In this document: piece by piece, positions 1-6,293 of the stretch
Position numbering within the stretch: position 1 is the first letter of the stretch
Layout of the letters: each line of letters starts with the position of its first letter
NCBI GenBank assembly: GCA_029012165.1
Contig: JAQXLO010000077.1
Span: forward strand, 1-14,621
DNA from: Oscillospiraceae bacterium
GTDB taxonomy: Bacteria > Bacillota > Clostridia > Oscillospirales > Acutalibacteraceae
Reading direction: 5' to 3'
DNA: 14,621 nt
The notes under the pieces: generated by a model
Seen by the model: the letters and a program-made list of their open reading frames with translations, nothing else
Database searches by the model: none
What the model was told of the DNA's origin: nothing
Made by a program: the position numbers and the translations under genes

Positions 1-297
1 GGCAGCTTCGTTTGCGCGATGATCGTTAAGCATGGTTGCCGCAAATCCTTGTTCGAACTCGATATTTTTTTCTTTGATTTTGTTTACGATAGAATTAGAG
101 CCAAAAACAATTGCAATAATGAGAACAACAACACCAAACACAATAAGTTTTTTCTTGCTGTTTGCCTTGTTCTTTCCTCCGCATGACGGACATTTCTTTG
201 CTGACTTTGCCATTTGAGATCCACAAAGCTTGCACGTTACAAGATTGGGATTCGGCTGTTCGGGAGTAACATTTTTTACTTCAGTTGAGTTTTCCAT
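1..297 (-). CDS. Zinc-ribbon membrane protein, partial (C-terminus outside window)
   Basis: The frame is open from an ATG at 297 down to base 1 (99 codons, no stop), so the 3' part lies outside the window. The start is supported by AAAAGGAG at 305-312, 7 nt before the ATG. The protein begins with a polar segment of about 20 residues. A zinc-ribbon follows with two CxxC knuckles (CKLC about 10 residues before CPSC), then a Lys/Asn-rich linker, then a strongly hydrophobic helix (IVFGVVVLIIAIVFG), then the start of a soluble domain. The zinc-ribbon plus single membrane helix layout is common in uncharacterised Firmicute proteins that display a C-terminal domain outside the membrane; that is family knowledge, and the missing domain prevents naming it here. 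It is divergent from the XRE gene at 410 and shares its operator region, so it is probably that repressor's target. Base composition is AT-rich. Confidence 0.85.
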   Translation of the reverse strand, partial: MENSTEVKNVTPEQPNPNLVTCKLCGSQMAKSAKKCPSCGGKNKANSKKKLIVFGVVVLIIAIVFGSNSIVNKIKEKNIEFEQGFAATMLNDHRANEAA

Positions 298-322
298 ACT
301 TATTCTCCTTTTAGCGTATACT

Positions 323-341
323 TGACATTCACAAGATGTCA
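323..341. promoter_or_regulatory. Inverted repeat operator 1
   Basis: TGACAT at 323-328 and ATGTCA at 336-341 form a perfect inverted repeat with 7 nt between the arms (core GACA-N9-TGTC, 324-340). It lies just downstream of the predicted start point of the minus-strand zinc-ribbon gene and in the -35 zone of the plus-strand promoter. The same core recurs at 377-393. The XRE protein encoded next door is the obvious candidate binder (inference). Confidence 0.65.
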
Positions 342-352
342 TTTACAACAAC

Positions 353-381
353 AGTATAACATATAATTTTCTTGTTGACAA
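353..381 (-). promoter_or_regulatory. Promoter of the zinc-ribbon gene
   Basis: On the minus strand TTGTCA (381-376) is followed after exactly 17 nt by TATACT (358-353). A TG sits one base upstream of the -10, giving an extended -10. The predicted start point is near 346, giving a leader of about 49 nt. The -35 lies inside operator 2. Confidence 0.7.
362..367 (+). promoter_or_regulatory. Likely -10 box of the XRE gene
   Basis: A perfect TATAAT lies 43 nt before the ATG at 410. No good -35 is visible at 16-18 nt upstream; that zone overlaps operator 1. The predicted start point is near 374, directly before operator 2. The promoter is therefore bracketed by both inverted repeats. Confidence 0.5.
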
Positions 382-395
382 GTACTAAATGTCAA
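375..395. promoter_or_regulatory. Inverted repeat operator 2
   Basis: TTGACA at 375-380 and TGTCAA at 390-395 form a perfect inverted repeat with 9 nt between arms. Aligned with operator 1 it keeps TTGACA, then A and C at positions 10-11 and A at 13, then ATGTCA. The centres of the two sites are 53 bp apart, about five helical turns. The site covers the -35 of the minus-strand promoter and the early leader of the XRE transcript. Confidence 0.65.
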
Positions 396-409
396 AAGGA
401 GAAAGTTTT

Positions 410-652
410 ATGTTCATTAACAAAACCGATGACGGTCTTAATAATGTGTGTGGAAAAAACATTGCAAGACTTCGACTTGAAATTAAAATATCACAGAGAG
501 AGCTTGCGGATAGAATGCAACTCGTTGGAATTGATGTTGATAAAAATGCAATCCAACGAATCGAATGCGGAAAAAGATTTGTAACGGATATTGAAATTAT
601 CGCTTTTTCAAAAATTTTTAACGTTTCATTTGATGAACTTTTACTTGGATAA
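410..652 (+). CDS. XRE-family HTH transcriptional regulator
   Basis: An 80-residue single-domain DNA-binding protein. I start it at ATG 410 because AAAGGAG (395-401) sits 8 nt upstream; the in-frame ATG at 389 would leave the SD inside the gene. Residues ~16-78 form a Cro/C1-type HTH: GKNIARLRLEIKISQRELAD carries helices 1-2, and the recognition region (DKNAIQRIECGKR) and closing helices (VTDIEIIAFSKIFNVSFDELL) fit the family closely. There is no effector or protease domain, so it probably acts as a simple dimeric repressor. The two GACA-N9-TGTC repeats around its own and the divergent promoter suggest it controls itself and the zinc-ribbon gene (inference). It is AT-rich, unlike the genes from 869 onward, which hints at acquisition. 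A strong terminator closes the unit. Confidence 0.88.
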   Translation: MFINKTDDGLNNVCGKNIARLRLEIKISQRELADRMQLVGIDVDKNAIQRIECGKRFVTDIEIIAFSKIFNVSFDELLLG

Positions 653-704
653 ACGAATAAAATTTTTTTATTGATTGTATTATTCAATAAACTTATATAC
701 ACAT

Positions 705-741
705 TGTCGGAGCAAAGTATGCTTTGCTCCGACATTTTTTT
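705..741 (+). terminator. Rho-independent terminator after the XRE gene
   Basis: A perfect 13-bp stem (TGTCGGAGCAAAG at 705-717 with its complement at 722-734), a 4-nt TATG loop and a run of seven T (735-741). It lies 52 nt after the XRE stop codon. Confidence 0.92.
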
Positions 742-743
742 GA

Positions 744-790
744 GCTCTATTTTTGCTTACCCCAACATTTATTATAGAGCCTTCTTTTTT
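744..790 (+). terminator. Possible second weak terminator
   Basis: GCTCTAT (744-750) can pair with ATAGAGC (774-780) across a 23-nt loop, followed by CTTCTTTTTT. The loop is long and the stem short, so this is only a candidate backup to the strong terminator just before it. Confidence 0.3.
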
Positions 791-832
791 CGCAGGCATC
801 ACAGCAAAAAAGGTCGAGAGATTTCCCGCTGC

Positions 833-845
833 ATTGTAGTACAAT
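833..845. promoter_or_regulatory. 13-bp palindrome overlapping the likely -10 of the AraC-type gene
   Basis: ATTGTA-G-TACAAT is a perfect palindrome at 833-845. Its right arm, TACAAT (840-845), is a plausible -10 box with a start point near 852; no convincing -35 is seen 17 nt upstream. The arrangement fits a regulator-controlled promoter, but the binding protein is not known. Confidence 0.4.
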
Positions 846-868
846 ACAGTTGCTCAGGAGGTGAGAAA

Positions 869-1741
869 ATGCAGGAACAAATTCAAGCCGTACAACGGAT
901 GCAGGAGTATATCGAAACGCATCTTTGTGAAAAAATCACCTTTGCCGATCTTGCCAAGGCATCGCTGTTTTCCCCTTGGTATGCACGGCGTTTGTTTTTG
1001 GAGTTCACGGGTGTCACGCCGGCGGACTACATCCGAAAGCTCCGGCTAAAACAATCCGCCCTCAAGCTGCGGGATGAAGATGTGAAGATCTTGGACGTTG
1101 CTCTTGATTTCGGCTTTGGAAGTGTTGACGGATACCAGCGTGCTTTTCGCAAAGAGTTCGGCTGCAATCCCGGTGCATATGCGGCCAATCCTGTTCCACT
1201 GCCTCTTTTTACCCCCTACGGCGTAAAATTCAGATTCTTGGAAAGGAAGGAAAAAGTCATGAGTGCCAGAAATGTTTTTATTCAGCTCATCGACAAACCG
1301 AAAAGAAAGGTGATCCTCAAGCGTGGAAAGACCGCCACGGAATACTGGTCATACTGCGAGGAAGTCGGCTGTGATGTTTGGGGCGTGCTGGTCAGCATGA
1401 AGTCCCTTTGCGGCGAGCCTGTCTGTCTGTGGCTGCCGAAAAAATACATCCTGCCCGGAACGAGCGAATATGTGCAGGGCGTGGAAGTGCCTGCGGATTA
1501 CTGCGGAGAGATCCCGGACGGCTTTGACAGCATTGAACTCCCGGCGGCAAAGTACCTTATGTTTCAGGGCGAGCCTTTCAAGGAGGAAGCGTACGAACAG
1601 GCGATCACGGATATCTGGGAAGCCGAGAAAAAGTATGACCCGGCGATGATCGTCTATCGGTGGGATGACGAAAATCCCAAAATCCAGCTGGAGCCCATCG
1701 GCACCCGGGGATATATTGAGCTGCTGCCGATAAAAGAATAA
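869..1741 (+). CDS. AraC-family regulator with GyrI-like effector-binding domain
   Basis: 290 residues. The start at ATG 869 is fixed by AGGAGGTGA at 856-864; the frame is open further upstream but runs through the terminator there. Residues ~5-105 are an AraC/XylS double HTH: the first HTH lies around ITFADLAKASLFSPWYARRLF, and the second has the family signature ILDVALDFGFGSVDGYQRAFRK at ~74-95, then FGCNPGAY. Residues ~130-290 resemble the GyrI-like/SOUL effector domain (ends with IELLPIKE; VPADYCGEIPDGFDSIELPAAKYLMFQGE in the middle), as in SoxS/Rob-like regulators where it binds small hydrophobic or cationic compounds. Having the DNA-binding domain first and GyrI second is the Rob arrangement. 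Targets are unknown. The neighbouring adh-rbr operon is convergent, so it is not an obvious partner. GC content is intermediate between the AT-rich left edge and the rest. Confidence 0.9.
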   Translation: MQEQIQAVQRMQEYIETHLCEKITFADLAKASLFSPWYARRLFLEFTGVTPADYIRKLRLKQSALKLRDEDVKILDVALDFGFGSVDGYQRAFRKEFGCNPGAYAANPVPLPLFTPYGVKFRFLERKEKVMSARNVFIQLIDKPKRKVILKRGKTATEYWSYCEEVGCDVWGVLVSMKSLCGEPVCLWLPKKYILPGTSEYVQGVEVPADYCGEIPDGFDSIELPAAKYLMFQGEPFKEEAYEQAITDIWEAEKKYDPAMIVYRWDDENPKIQLEPIGTRGYIELLPIKE

Positions 1742-1810
1742 GGCTCCGTCTGTCCAAACGAACCCACCGCCATCTATTGTGCAAAAGAATCTGCTTTTTT
1801 CATAAGAAAA

Positions 1811-1846
1811 CACCTGCAAAACCATGGCGGTTTTGCAGGTGCTGTT
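1811..1846. terminator. Terminator between the convergent AraC-type gene and rbr
   Basis: CACCTGCAAAACC (1811-1823) pairs perfectly with 1829-1841 across a 5-nt loop. On the plus strand it is followed by CTGTTTTT; on the minus strand by TTTTCTT. It can therefore end both transcripts: 70 nt after the AraC-type stop, and 13 nt after the rubrerythrin stop. Confidence 0.85.
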
Positions 1847-1853
1847 TTTGCTC

Positions 1854-2390
1854 TCAATAATTTTCCGCTTTGATCTCAAAGAAGCTCTGGGGATGGGCGC
1901 AAACGGGGCAGACATCCGGTGCCTGCTTGCCGATGACGATGTGTCCGCAGTTGCGACACTTCCAGATCTTGTCGCCGTCTCTGGAGAACACGATGCCGTC
2001 CTCGATGTTTGCCAAAAGCTTGCGATAGCGTTCCTCATGCTCCTTCTCGATCTTGCCCACTTCCTCAAACAGATAGGCGATGTGGTCAAAACCCTCTTCC
2101 TTGGCTTCAGCGGCGAAACGGGCGTACATATCTGTCCACTCGTAGTTTTCGCCCGCAGCGGCGTCTGCCAAATTGTCCAGTGTGCCGGGCATACCGTCGT
2201 GCAGAAGCTTGAACCAGATCTTGGCGTGCTCCTTTTCGTTGGCGGCCGTCTCCTCAAAAATGGCGGCGATCTGCTCGTAGCCGTCCTTCTTGGCCTTGGA
2301 CGCATAGTAGGTGTACTTGTTTCTTGCCTGCGATTCTCCGGCGAAGGCCGCCATCAGATTCGCTTCGGTGCGGGATCCTTTGAGTTCCAT
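1854..2390 (-). CDS. rbr: Rubrerythrin
   Basis: 178 residues, the usual length for classical rubrerythrin, a cytoplasmic diiron peroxidase that reduces hydrogen peroxide to water in anaerobes using electrons from rubredoxin or NADH systems. The N-terminal four-helix ferritin-like domain carries its ligands: E19 in AFAGESQAR, the first ExxH at E52-H55 (NEKEH), glutamates near 95-98, and the second ExxH at E115-H118 (IEKEH). A C-terminal rubredoxin-like domain has CxxC at C145/C148 and C161/C164 for the single iron. The start at 2390 is supported by AAAGGAGTG upstream; the in-frame extension to 2489 lies inside the alcohol dehydrogenase gene. Only 13 nt separate it from the upstream gene's stop, so the two are probably one transcript. 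A shared terminator lies downstream at 1811-1841. Confidence 0.97.
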   Translation of the reverse strand: MELKGSRTEANLMAAFAGESQARNKYTYYASKAKKDGYEQIAAIFEETAANEKEHAKIWFKLLHDGMPGTLDNLADAAAGENYEWTDMYARFAAEAKEEGFDHIAYLFEEVGKIEKEHEERYRKLLANIEDGIVFSRDGDKIWKCRNCGHIVIGKQAPDVCPVCAHPQSFFEIKAENY

Positions 2391-2403
2391 GATAAACACT
2401 CCT

Positions 2404-3483
2404 TTATAAAAATATTTCGGACAGCAGTCCCAGCGCATCCCCGGCAGTAAACGTACCAATGGAGCGGGCAAGACCGCTGTTTCCTTCAAATCGACGGCGC
2501 ATGGATGCGATCTCCTGCGCAGATACCTTTGCGTTGCAGGCGGGCATCACCTTGCGCAGAAGTGTGATCCATTCCGCCTTGCCGCAGTTTGTTTGGGTGC
2601 AAAAATCTTCCACAAGCTTTGCATCGCTCCTGTCTGCGTGCTCTAAAAACGCCGGCAGGAAAACGCCGCACGCCGTGCCGTGGGGGACGCCGTGCCTTTC
2701 CGAGAGAAAGTAGCCCATGGCATGGGGAAACGCCGTACCTGTCACGCTGATGGCATAGCCGCCGCATATGGAGGCGAGATACAGCCTTTCCCTGTCCGTC
2801 CGTGACAGACCGACGCATCCCGTTCTGCGGAAAACATCGGCAAGCTTTGCGGCGCCCTGCACGGCGAACATCCGGGAAAATTCATTTGCCTGCTTGCCGA
2901 AAAAGCTTTCTATACAATGTGCCGCCGCATCGACGGCACAGGAACGGGTAAACTTTTCTTCCAAAAATGCCGTATAGGCCGGATCGCCCAAAGAGAGCGT
3001 GGGAAAAATACGGTCGTCCCGAATGCTCCGCTTCTCTCCGGCGCAGTCGGTCAGCACCGCAACGGGCGTAACTTCACTGCCGGTGCCCGCCGTGGTGCCA
3101 ATACAGACGATGGGCAGAGGATCGTTTTTCCAGCGGTATGCGTAGAGATCCTCCTCAGTCAACCCGGGATTCGCCGCAAAAACAGCCACGGCTTTCGCCG
3201 CATCCAACGGGGAACCGCCGCCAATGCCGAGCACAAAATCCACATCCTGCGCCCCTTCCCGACAGGACTGCACGGTGGGGTTCTGGCGTATGCCGTTGTA
3301 GACGGTATACGAAACGCCGGCATTCTCCAGCGCCGCCAGCGCATCGCCCAGTGCGCCGCATTTCTCTGCGGACTGCGCCCCCGTCACCACAAGACAGCGA
3401 CTGCCCAGCCGGCGCAACTTCTCCGCCGACTGCCGCACACAGCCCTTGCCGAGCACCAACTCCGTCGGGACAAAAAAGCGCAT
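2404..3483 (-). CDS. Iron-containing (group III) alcohol dehydrogenase
   Basis: 359 residues, within the family's 350-390 range. Family members interconvert alcohols and aldehydes or ketones with NAD(P)H; some act on diols or hydroxybutyrate, and the substrate here cannot be read from sequence. Seen: nucleotide-binding GGGSPLDAAK (88-97) and TTAGTGSEV (130-138). The metal ligands are spaced as in FucO: D185 and H189 (VDAAAHCIES), H254 (FPHAMGY) and H268 (VPHGT). I start at ATG 3483 because GGAGGTG (3496-3490) is 7 nt upstream. The GTG at 3492 overlaps that SD and is unlikely. The gene opens an operon with rubrerythrin: its stop codon directly abuts the rbr SD. It is divergent from the rhamnosidase unit, with a 160-nt shared upstream region. 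Confidence 0.93.
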   Translation of the reverse strand: MRFFVPTELVLGKGCVRQSAEKLRRLGSRCLVVTGAQSAEKCGALGDALAALENAGVSYTVYNGIRQNPTVQSCREGAQDVDFVLGIGGGSPLDAAKAVAVFAANPGLTEEDLYAYRWKNDPLPIVCIGTTAGTGSEVTPVAVLTDCAGEKRSIRDDRIFPTLSLGDPAYTAFLEEKFTRSCAVDAAAHCIESFFGKQANEFSRMFAVQGAAKLADVFRRTGCVGLSRTDRERLYLASICGGYAISVTGTAFPHAMGYFLSERHGVPHGTACGVFLPAFLEHADRSDAKLVEDFCTQTNCGKAEWITLLRKVMPACNAKVSAQEIASMRRRFEGNSGLARSIGTFTAGDALGLLSEIFL

Positions 3484-3505
3484 ACGCTTCACCTCCGTTT
3501 TTTAT

Positions 3506-3534
3506 AGTATACCCCATTCGGGAAAACCTTTCAA
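3506..3534 (-). promoter_or_regulatory. Promoter of the adh-rbr operon
   Basis: On the minus strand TTGAAA (3534-3529), 17 nt spacer, TATACT (3511-3506). The predicted start is near 3499, so the leader is only about 16 nt and begins just before the SD. Confidence 0.75.
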
Positions 3535-3587
3535 TAATTTTTTGAGAAAAATTCCCGTAAATTTCCATATAACCAACGAATTATAGT

Positions 3588-3616
3588 TTGACTTCATCCT
3601 ATTATTTGTATATACT
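3588..3616 (+). promoter_or_regulatory. Promoter of the antitoxin-like ORF and rhamnosidase
   Basis: TTGACT (3588-3593), exactly 17 nt, TATACT (3611-3616). The predicted start is near 3623, at the edge of the SD AAAGGAGG (3623-3630), so the leader is about 21 nt. Confidence 0.78.
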
Positions 3617-3643
3617 GTTTGCAAAGGAGGGCTCATCAAGCAA

Positions 3644-4114
3644 ATGCGTTCTAACCAAATCGTTTCCGTCACAGACGCAAATCAGAATCTTTCCCGCATC
3701 ACCAAGTTGGCCGAGAAAATCAGGGAAGTGTTTATTTTCAAAAACAACAAGCCTCGCTTTCGCCTGATCGATGTGGAACAGTACACCGAAATCGAAATGA
3801 CGGATGACGAAAAATCTTGTTTTACAATCCGCACACCCCGATTGTGCGGTATTACCTTAAAGGAGGAGATATCATGGAATTTCCGCAAACTTTTTATGCC
3901 GCTACCCGGGAATACAACACCTATGAAAAGCATGTCAACGCCCCCTATATCCGCCGCAGCTTCCCCCTCGGCAAGGTACAAAGCGCTGAGATCATCGTCA
4001 GCGCCTTGGGCTTTTACGAGCTGTATCTCAACGGGCAGCACATCACCAAGGGGCTGCTGGCGCCCTACATTTCCAACCCGGACGACATCGTCTATTTTGA
4101 CCGCTACGATGTGA
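3644..4114 (+). pseudogene. Phd/YefM-type antitoxin-like ORF, probably frameshifted after ~56 codons
   Basis: The start at ATG 3644 has AAAGGAGG 13 nt upstream, a slightly long spacing. The first ~56 codons resemble a Phd/YefM antitoxin DNA-binding domain: RSNQIVSVTDANQNLSRI, then VFIFKNNKPRFRLIDVEQY, matching the typical VTxAxxNLSxL and NGKPxxVLxxxEY pattern. Past codon ~56 the frame continues to 4114, overlapping the rhamnosidase by 241 bases with no family character. In the +1 frame a TAA at 3858-3860 lies directly against the rhamnosidase SD, which looks like the natural end. A one-base slip or indel between 3801 and 3857, for example in the AAAAA at 3810-3814, would restore a protein of about 71 residues. 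Alternatives are a truncated functional DNA-binding protein or programmed frameshifting. No toxin gene follows. It could act as a local regulator of the downstream gene (inference). Confidence 0.55.
3829..3849 (+). repeat. Hairpin before the rhamnosidase SD
   Basis: CCGCACA (3829-3835) pairs with TGTGCGG (3843-3849) around a 7-nt loop, and AAT/ATT can extend it past one bulged base. No T-run follows; the SD begins 9 nt later. It may influence coupling between the two reading frames or mRNA stability. Its role is unproven. Confidence 0.45.
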
Positions 4115-6228
4115 CGGATTTGCTCACGCAGGGCGAAAACGCCGTCGGTCTGATCCTCGGCAACGGGATGCAGAACTGCCACGGCGGTCGTGTGTGGGAT
4201 TTTGACATCGCCCGTTTCCGGGGCGTTCCCCGCTTCGCCTTTCGTTTGCAGGGCGTTTTGGAAAACGGCGAAAGCTTCACGCTGGAGGCGGACGAAACCT
4301 TCCGCACGGCGCCGTCCCCCATTCTCTTTGACGATCTGCGCAGCGGCGTATACTATGACGCCCGTTTGCAGCTCGACGGCTGGTGCCGTCCCGGCTTCGA
4401 CGACAGCGGCTGGGCATCCGTCTACCGTGCGGAAACACCCCGGGGCGAATACCGTCTGTGCGAAGCCGACCCCATTGTCGTCACCGGGGAGATCGCACCC
4501 GTGGAGATTCGGGAAGCGACACTGTGTGAAACATACAACAACCGGGAAAATATGCGTCTGGACACCCAGTTCAAATGGGACTTCCGGGGCAAACGGGGCA
4601 TCCTTTTCGATTTCGGCGTCAACACCGCCGGCATCCTGCGCCTGAAGATTCGAGGCAAAAAGGGACAGCAGATCTTCATCCAGATGTGCGAGTTCGTCAA
4701 CAGCAAGGGTGAGCCGTCCTATCAAAATATCAACTTCTATCCCGACGGCTATTCCCAGGCGGATCTGTACATCTGCAAGGGCGACGGAGAGGAAATATTT
4801 GAGCCGCCCTTCACCTACCACGGCTGCCGCTACGCCATGGTGTTCGGTCTGGAGCCGGAACAGATTCTGCCCCAGACGCTGACCCTGCTGGCGGCAAACT
4901 CCGATCTTCGGCGCAGAGGCGGTTTCACCTGCTCCGATGAGACCATGAACAAGCTGGGCGAAATGGCACGTCGTTCCGACCTTGCGAATTTTTACTACTT
5001 TCCCACCGACTGCCCCCACCGGGAAAAGAACGGCTGGACGGGCGACGCCGCCTGCTCGGCGGAGCATATGCTGCTGACACTGACCCCGGAAAAGAGCTAT
5101 CGGGAATGGCTGCGCAGCATCTGCAAGGCACAGGCGGACAGCGGCGCACTGCCGGGCATCGTCCCCACGGGCGGCTGGGGTTTCGACTGGGGCAACGGCC
5201 CCGCATGGGACAACGTGCTGACCGAGCTTTGCTGGCAGATTTGGCGTATGCGCGGCGACCTTGCGCCGGCCAAAGAATGCAGTGAACATATCCTGCGCTA
5301 CCTGTCCTACATCGACGGACGCCGCCGTGCAGACGGTCTGGTGGCGGTCGGTCTGGGCGACTGGCTGCAGCCCTCTCGGGATGCGGGCAGTCCCACTGCG
5401 CCCCTGTATCTGACCGACAGCGTCATCACCATGTACATCGCCCAAAAATCCGCCGACCTGTTCCGTGCCATGGGCATGCCCCTGCAGGCGCAGTTCGCCG
5501 AAGCCTTATATAGCTCCCTGCGCACCGCCATCCGCAAAAGCTGCATCGACTTCGCCACAATGACGGTGCGTTCCCGCTGTCAGACGGCACAGGCGATCTG
5601 CATCTACTACGGCGTCTTTGACGAGGGTGAAAAAGCCGAGGCGTCCCGGGTACTGGTACAGCTGGTCCGAGAGGCGGACGGTCACATTGACTGCGGCATG
5701 ATCGGTCTGCGTGTTTTGTTCCACGTCCTGTCCGACTGCGGTCAAGGCGATTTGGCTTACCGCATGATTACCCGCCGTGACTTCCCGTCCTACGGCGCTT
5801 TCCTCGAGCAGGGGCTGACCTCCATGCCCGAGTCGTTCCTGCCCCCCGAGCGGTGGGATGCGCCCGATTCCCTGAATCACCACTTCTTCGGCGACATCGT
5901 CAGCTGGTTCATCCAGCGTGTGGCGGGTATCCGTGTCAATCCCGACTGCGTCTGCCCGAACCATATAGACATCACCCCCGATTTTCTGACGGCTCTCTCC
6001 TGCGCCAAGGCGGACTACGAAGCGCCCGCCGGCAAGGTTTGTGTGGCGTGGGAAAAGGACGGCGGGGAGATCTCTTTGCACATAGATGTGCCCGAAAAGG
6101 TGTACGGGGAAATTCGCCTGCCCGCAGGCTATGTTTTTCTCGATGTCGAGCGACCCTACGGCGCTCTGCACCATACCGCCGTCACGGCACTGCGCAGCGG
6201 CGATTTCCGCATCACCAAGAAGAACTAA
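3874..6228 (+). CDS. Alpha-L-rhamnosidase, glycoside hydrolase family 78
   Basis: 784 residues. GH78 enzymes release terminal alpha-L-rhamnose by an inverting mechanism from plant flavonoid glycosides, pectin (RG-I) side chains or bacterial glycans. The start at ATG 3874 is fixed by AAAGGAGGAGAT just upstream. N-terminal beta-sandwich regions (~1-345) include the family's carbohydrate-binding-like segment (VSALGFYELYLNG, then LGNGMQN). The catalytic (alpha/alpha)6 barrel begins near residue 350: DCPHREKNGWTGDA is the family signature holding acidic catalytic residues, and GGWGFDWGNGPAWDN and LNHHFFGDIVSWFIQRVAGI are further conserved blocks. A C-terminal beta-domain closes the protein. No signal peptide or anchor is seen, so it probably acts in the cytoplasm on imported oligosaccharides, yet no transporter gene is adjacent. 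It follows the antitoxin-like ORF, and a strong terminator lies 22 nt after the stop. Confidence 0.95.
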   Translation: MEFPQTFYAATREYNTYEKHVNAPYIRRSFPLGKVQSAEIIVSALGFYELYLNGQHITKGLLAPYISNPDDIVYFDRYDVTDLLTQGENAVGLILGNGMQNCHGGRVWDFDIARFRGVPRFAFRLQGVLENGESFTLEADETFRTAPSPILFDDLRSGVYYDARLQLDGWCRPGFDDSGWASVYRAETPRGEYRLCEADPIVVTGEIAPVEIREATLCETYNNRENMRLDTQFKWDFRGKRGILFDFGVNTAGILRLKIRGKKGQQIFIQMCEFVNSKGEPSYQNINFYPDGYSQADLYICKGDGEEIFEPPFTYHGCRYAMVFGLEPEQILPQTLTLLAANSDLRRRGGFTCSDETMNKLGEMARRSDLANFYYFPTDCPHREKNGWTGDAACSAEHMLLTLTPEKSYREWLRSICKAQADSGALPGIVPTGGWGFDWGNGPAWDNVLTELCWQIWRMRGDLAPAKECSEHILRYLSYIDGRRRADGLVAVGLGDWLQPSRDAGSPTAPLYLTDSVITMYIAQKSADLFRAMGMPLQAQFAEALYSSLRTAIRKSCIDFATMTVRSRCQTAQAICIYYGVFDEGEKAEASRVLVQLVREADGHIDCGMIGLRVLFHVLSDCGQGDLAYRMITRRDFPSYGAFLEQGLTSMPESFLPPERWDAPDSLNHHFFGDIVSWFIQRVAGIRVNPDCVCPNHIDITPDFLTALSCAKADYEAPAGKVCVAWEKDGGEISLHIDVPEKVYGEIRLPAGYVFLDVERPYGALHHTAVTALRSGDFRITKKN

Positions 6229-6243
6229 GTCCTGTTTCCACGA

Positions 6244-6293
6244 AAAAAAGACGGATCCCGGCGCTGTTTTTCAGCCCGGGATCCGTTCTTTTT
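6244..6293. terminator. Bidirectional terminator between rhamnosidase and DUF3021 genes
   Basis: An 11-bp GC-rich stem: ACGGATCCCGG (6251-6261) with CCGGGATCCGT (6276-6286). It is followed by TTCTTTTT on the plus strand, and by a run of seven T on the minus strand (AAAAAAA at 6243-6249). It serves both convergent units. Confidence 0.9.

Noticed and set aside
389..391. ATG as start of the XRE gene
   Set aside because: It lies inside operator 2 with no SD before it, whereas ATG 410 has AAAGGAG at ideal spacing.
667..691. TTTATTGA and TCAATAAA inverted repeat before the XRE terminator
   Set aside because: It is an AT-only weak stem in an AT-rich stretch; chance or part of the 3' trailer, with no T-run directly after it.
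1766..1831. ACCGCCAT (1766-1773) could pair with ATGGCGGT (1824-1831), disturbing the terminator like an antiterminator
   Set aside because: The downstream gene on that strand is convergent, so there is nothing to attenuate; the 8-bp match is probably chance.
3490..3492. GTG as start of the alcohol dehydrogenase
   Set aside because: It overlaps the GGAGGTG ribosome site that is well placed for the ATG at 3483.
3682..5445. A 587-codon open frame on the minus strand opposite the rhamnosidase
   Set aside because: It is antisense to a clear GH78 gene with conserved motifs, has no SD or recognisable domain, and arises from the GC-rich codon pattern.
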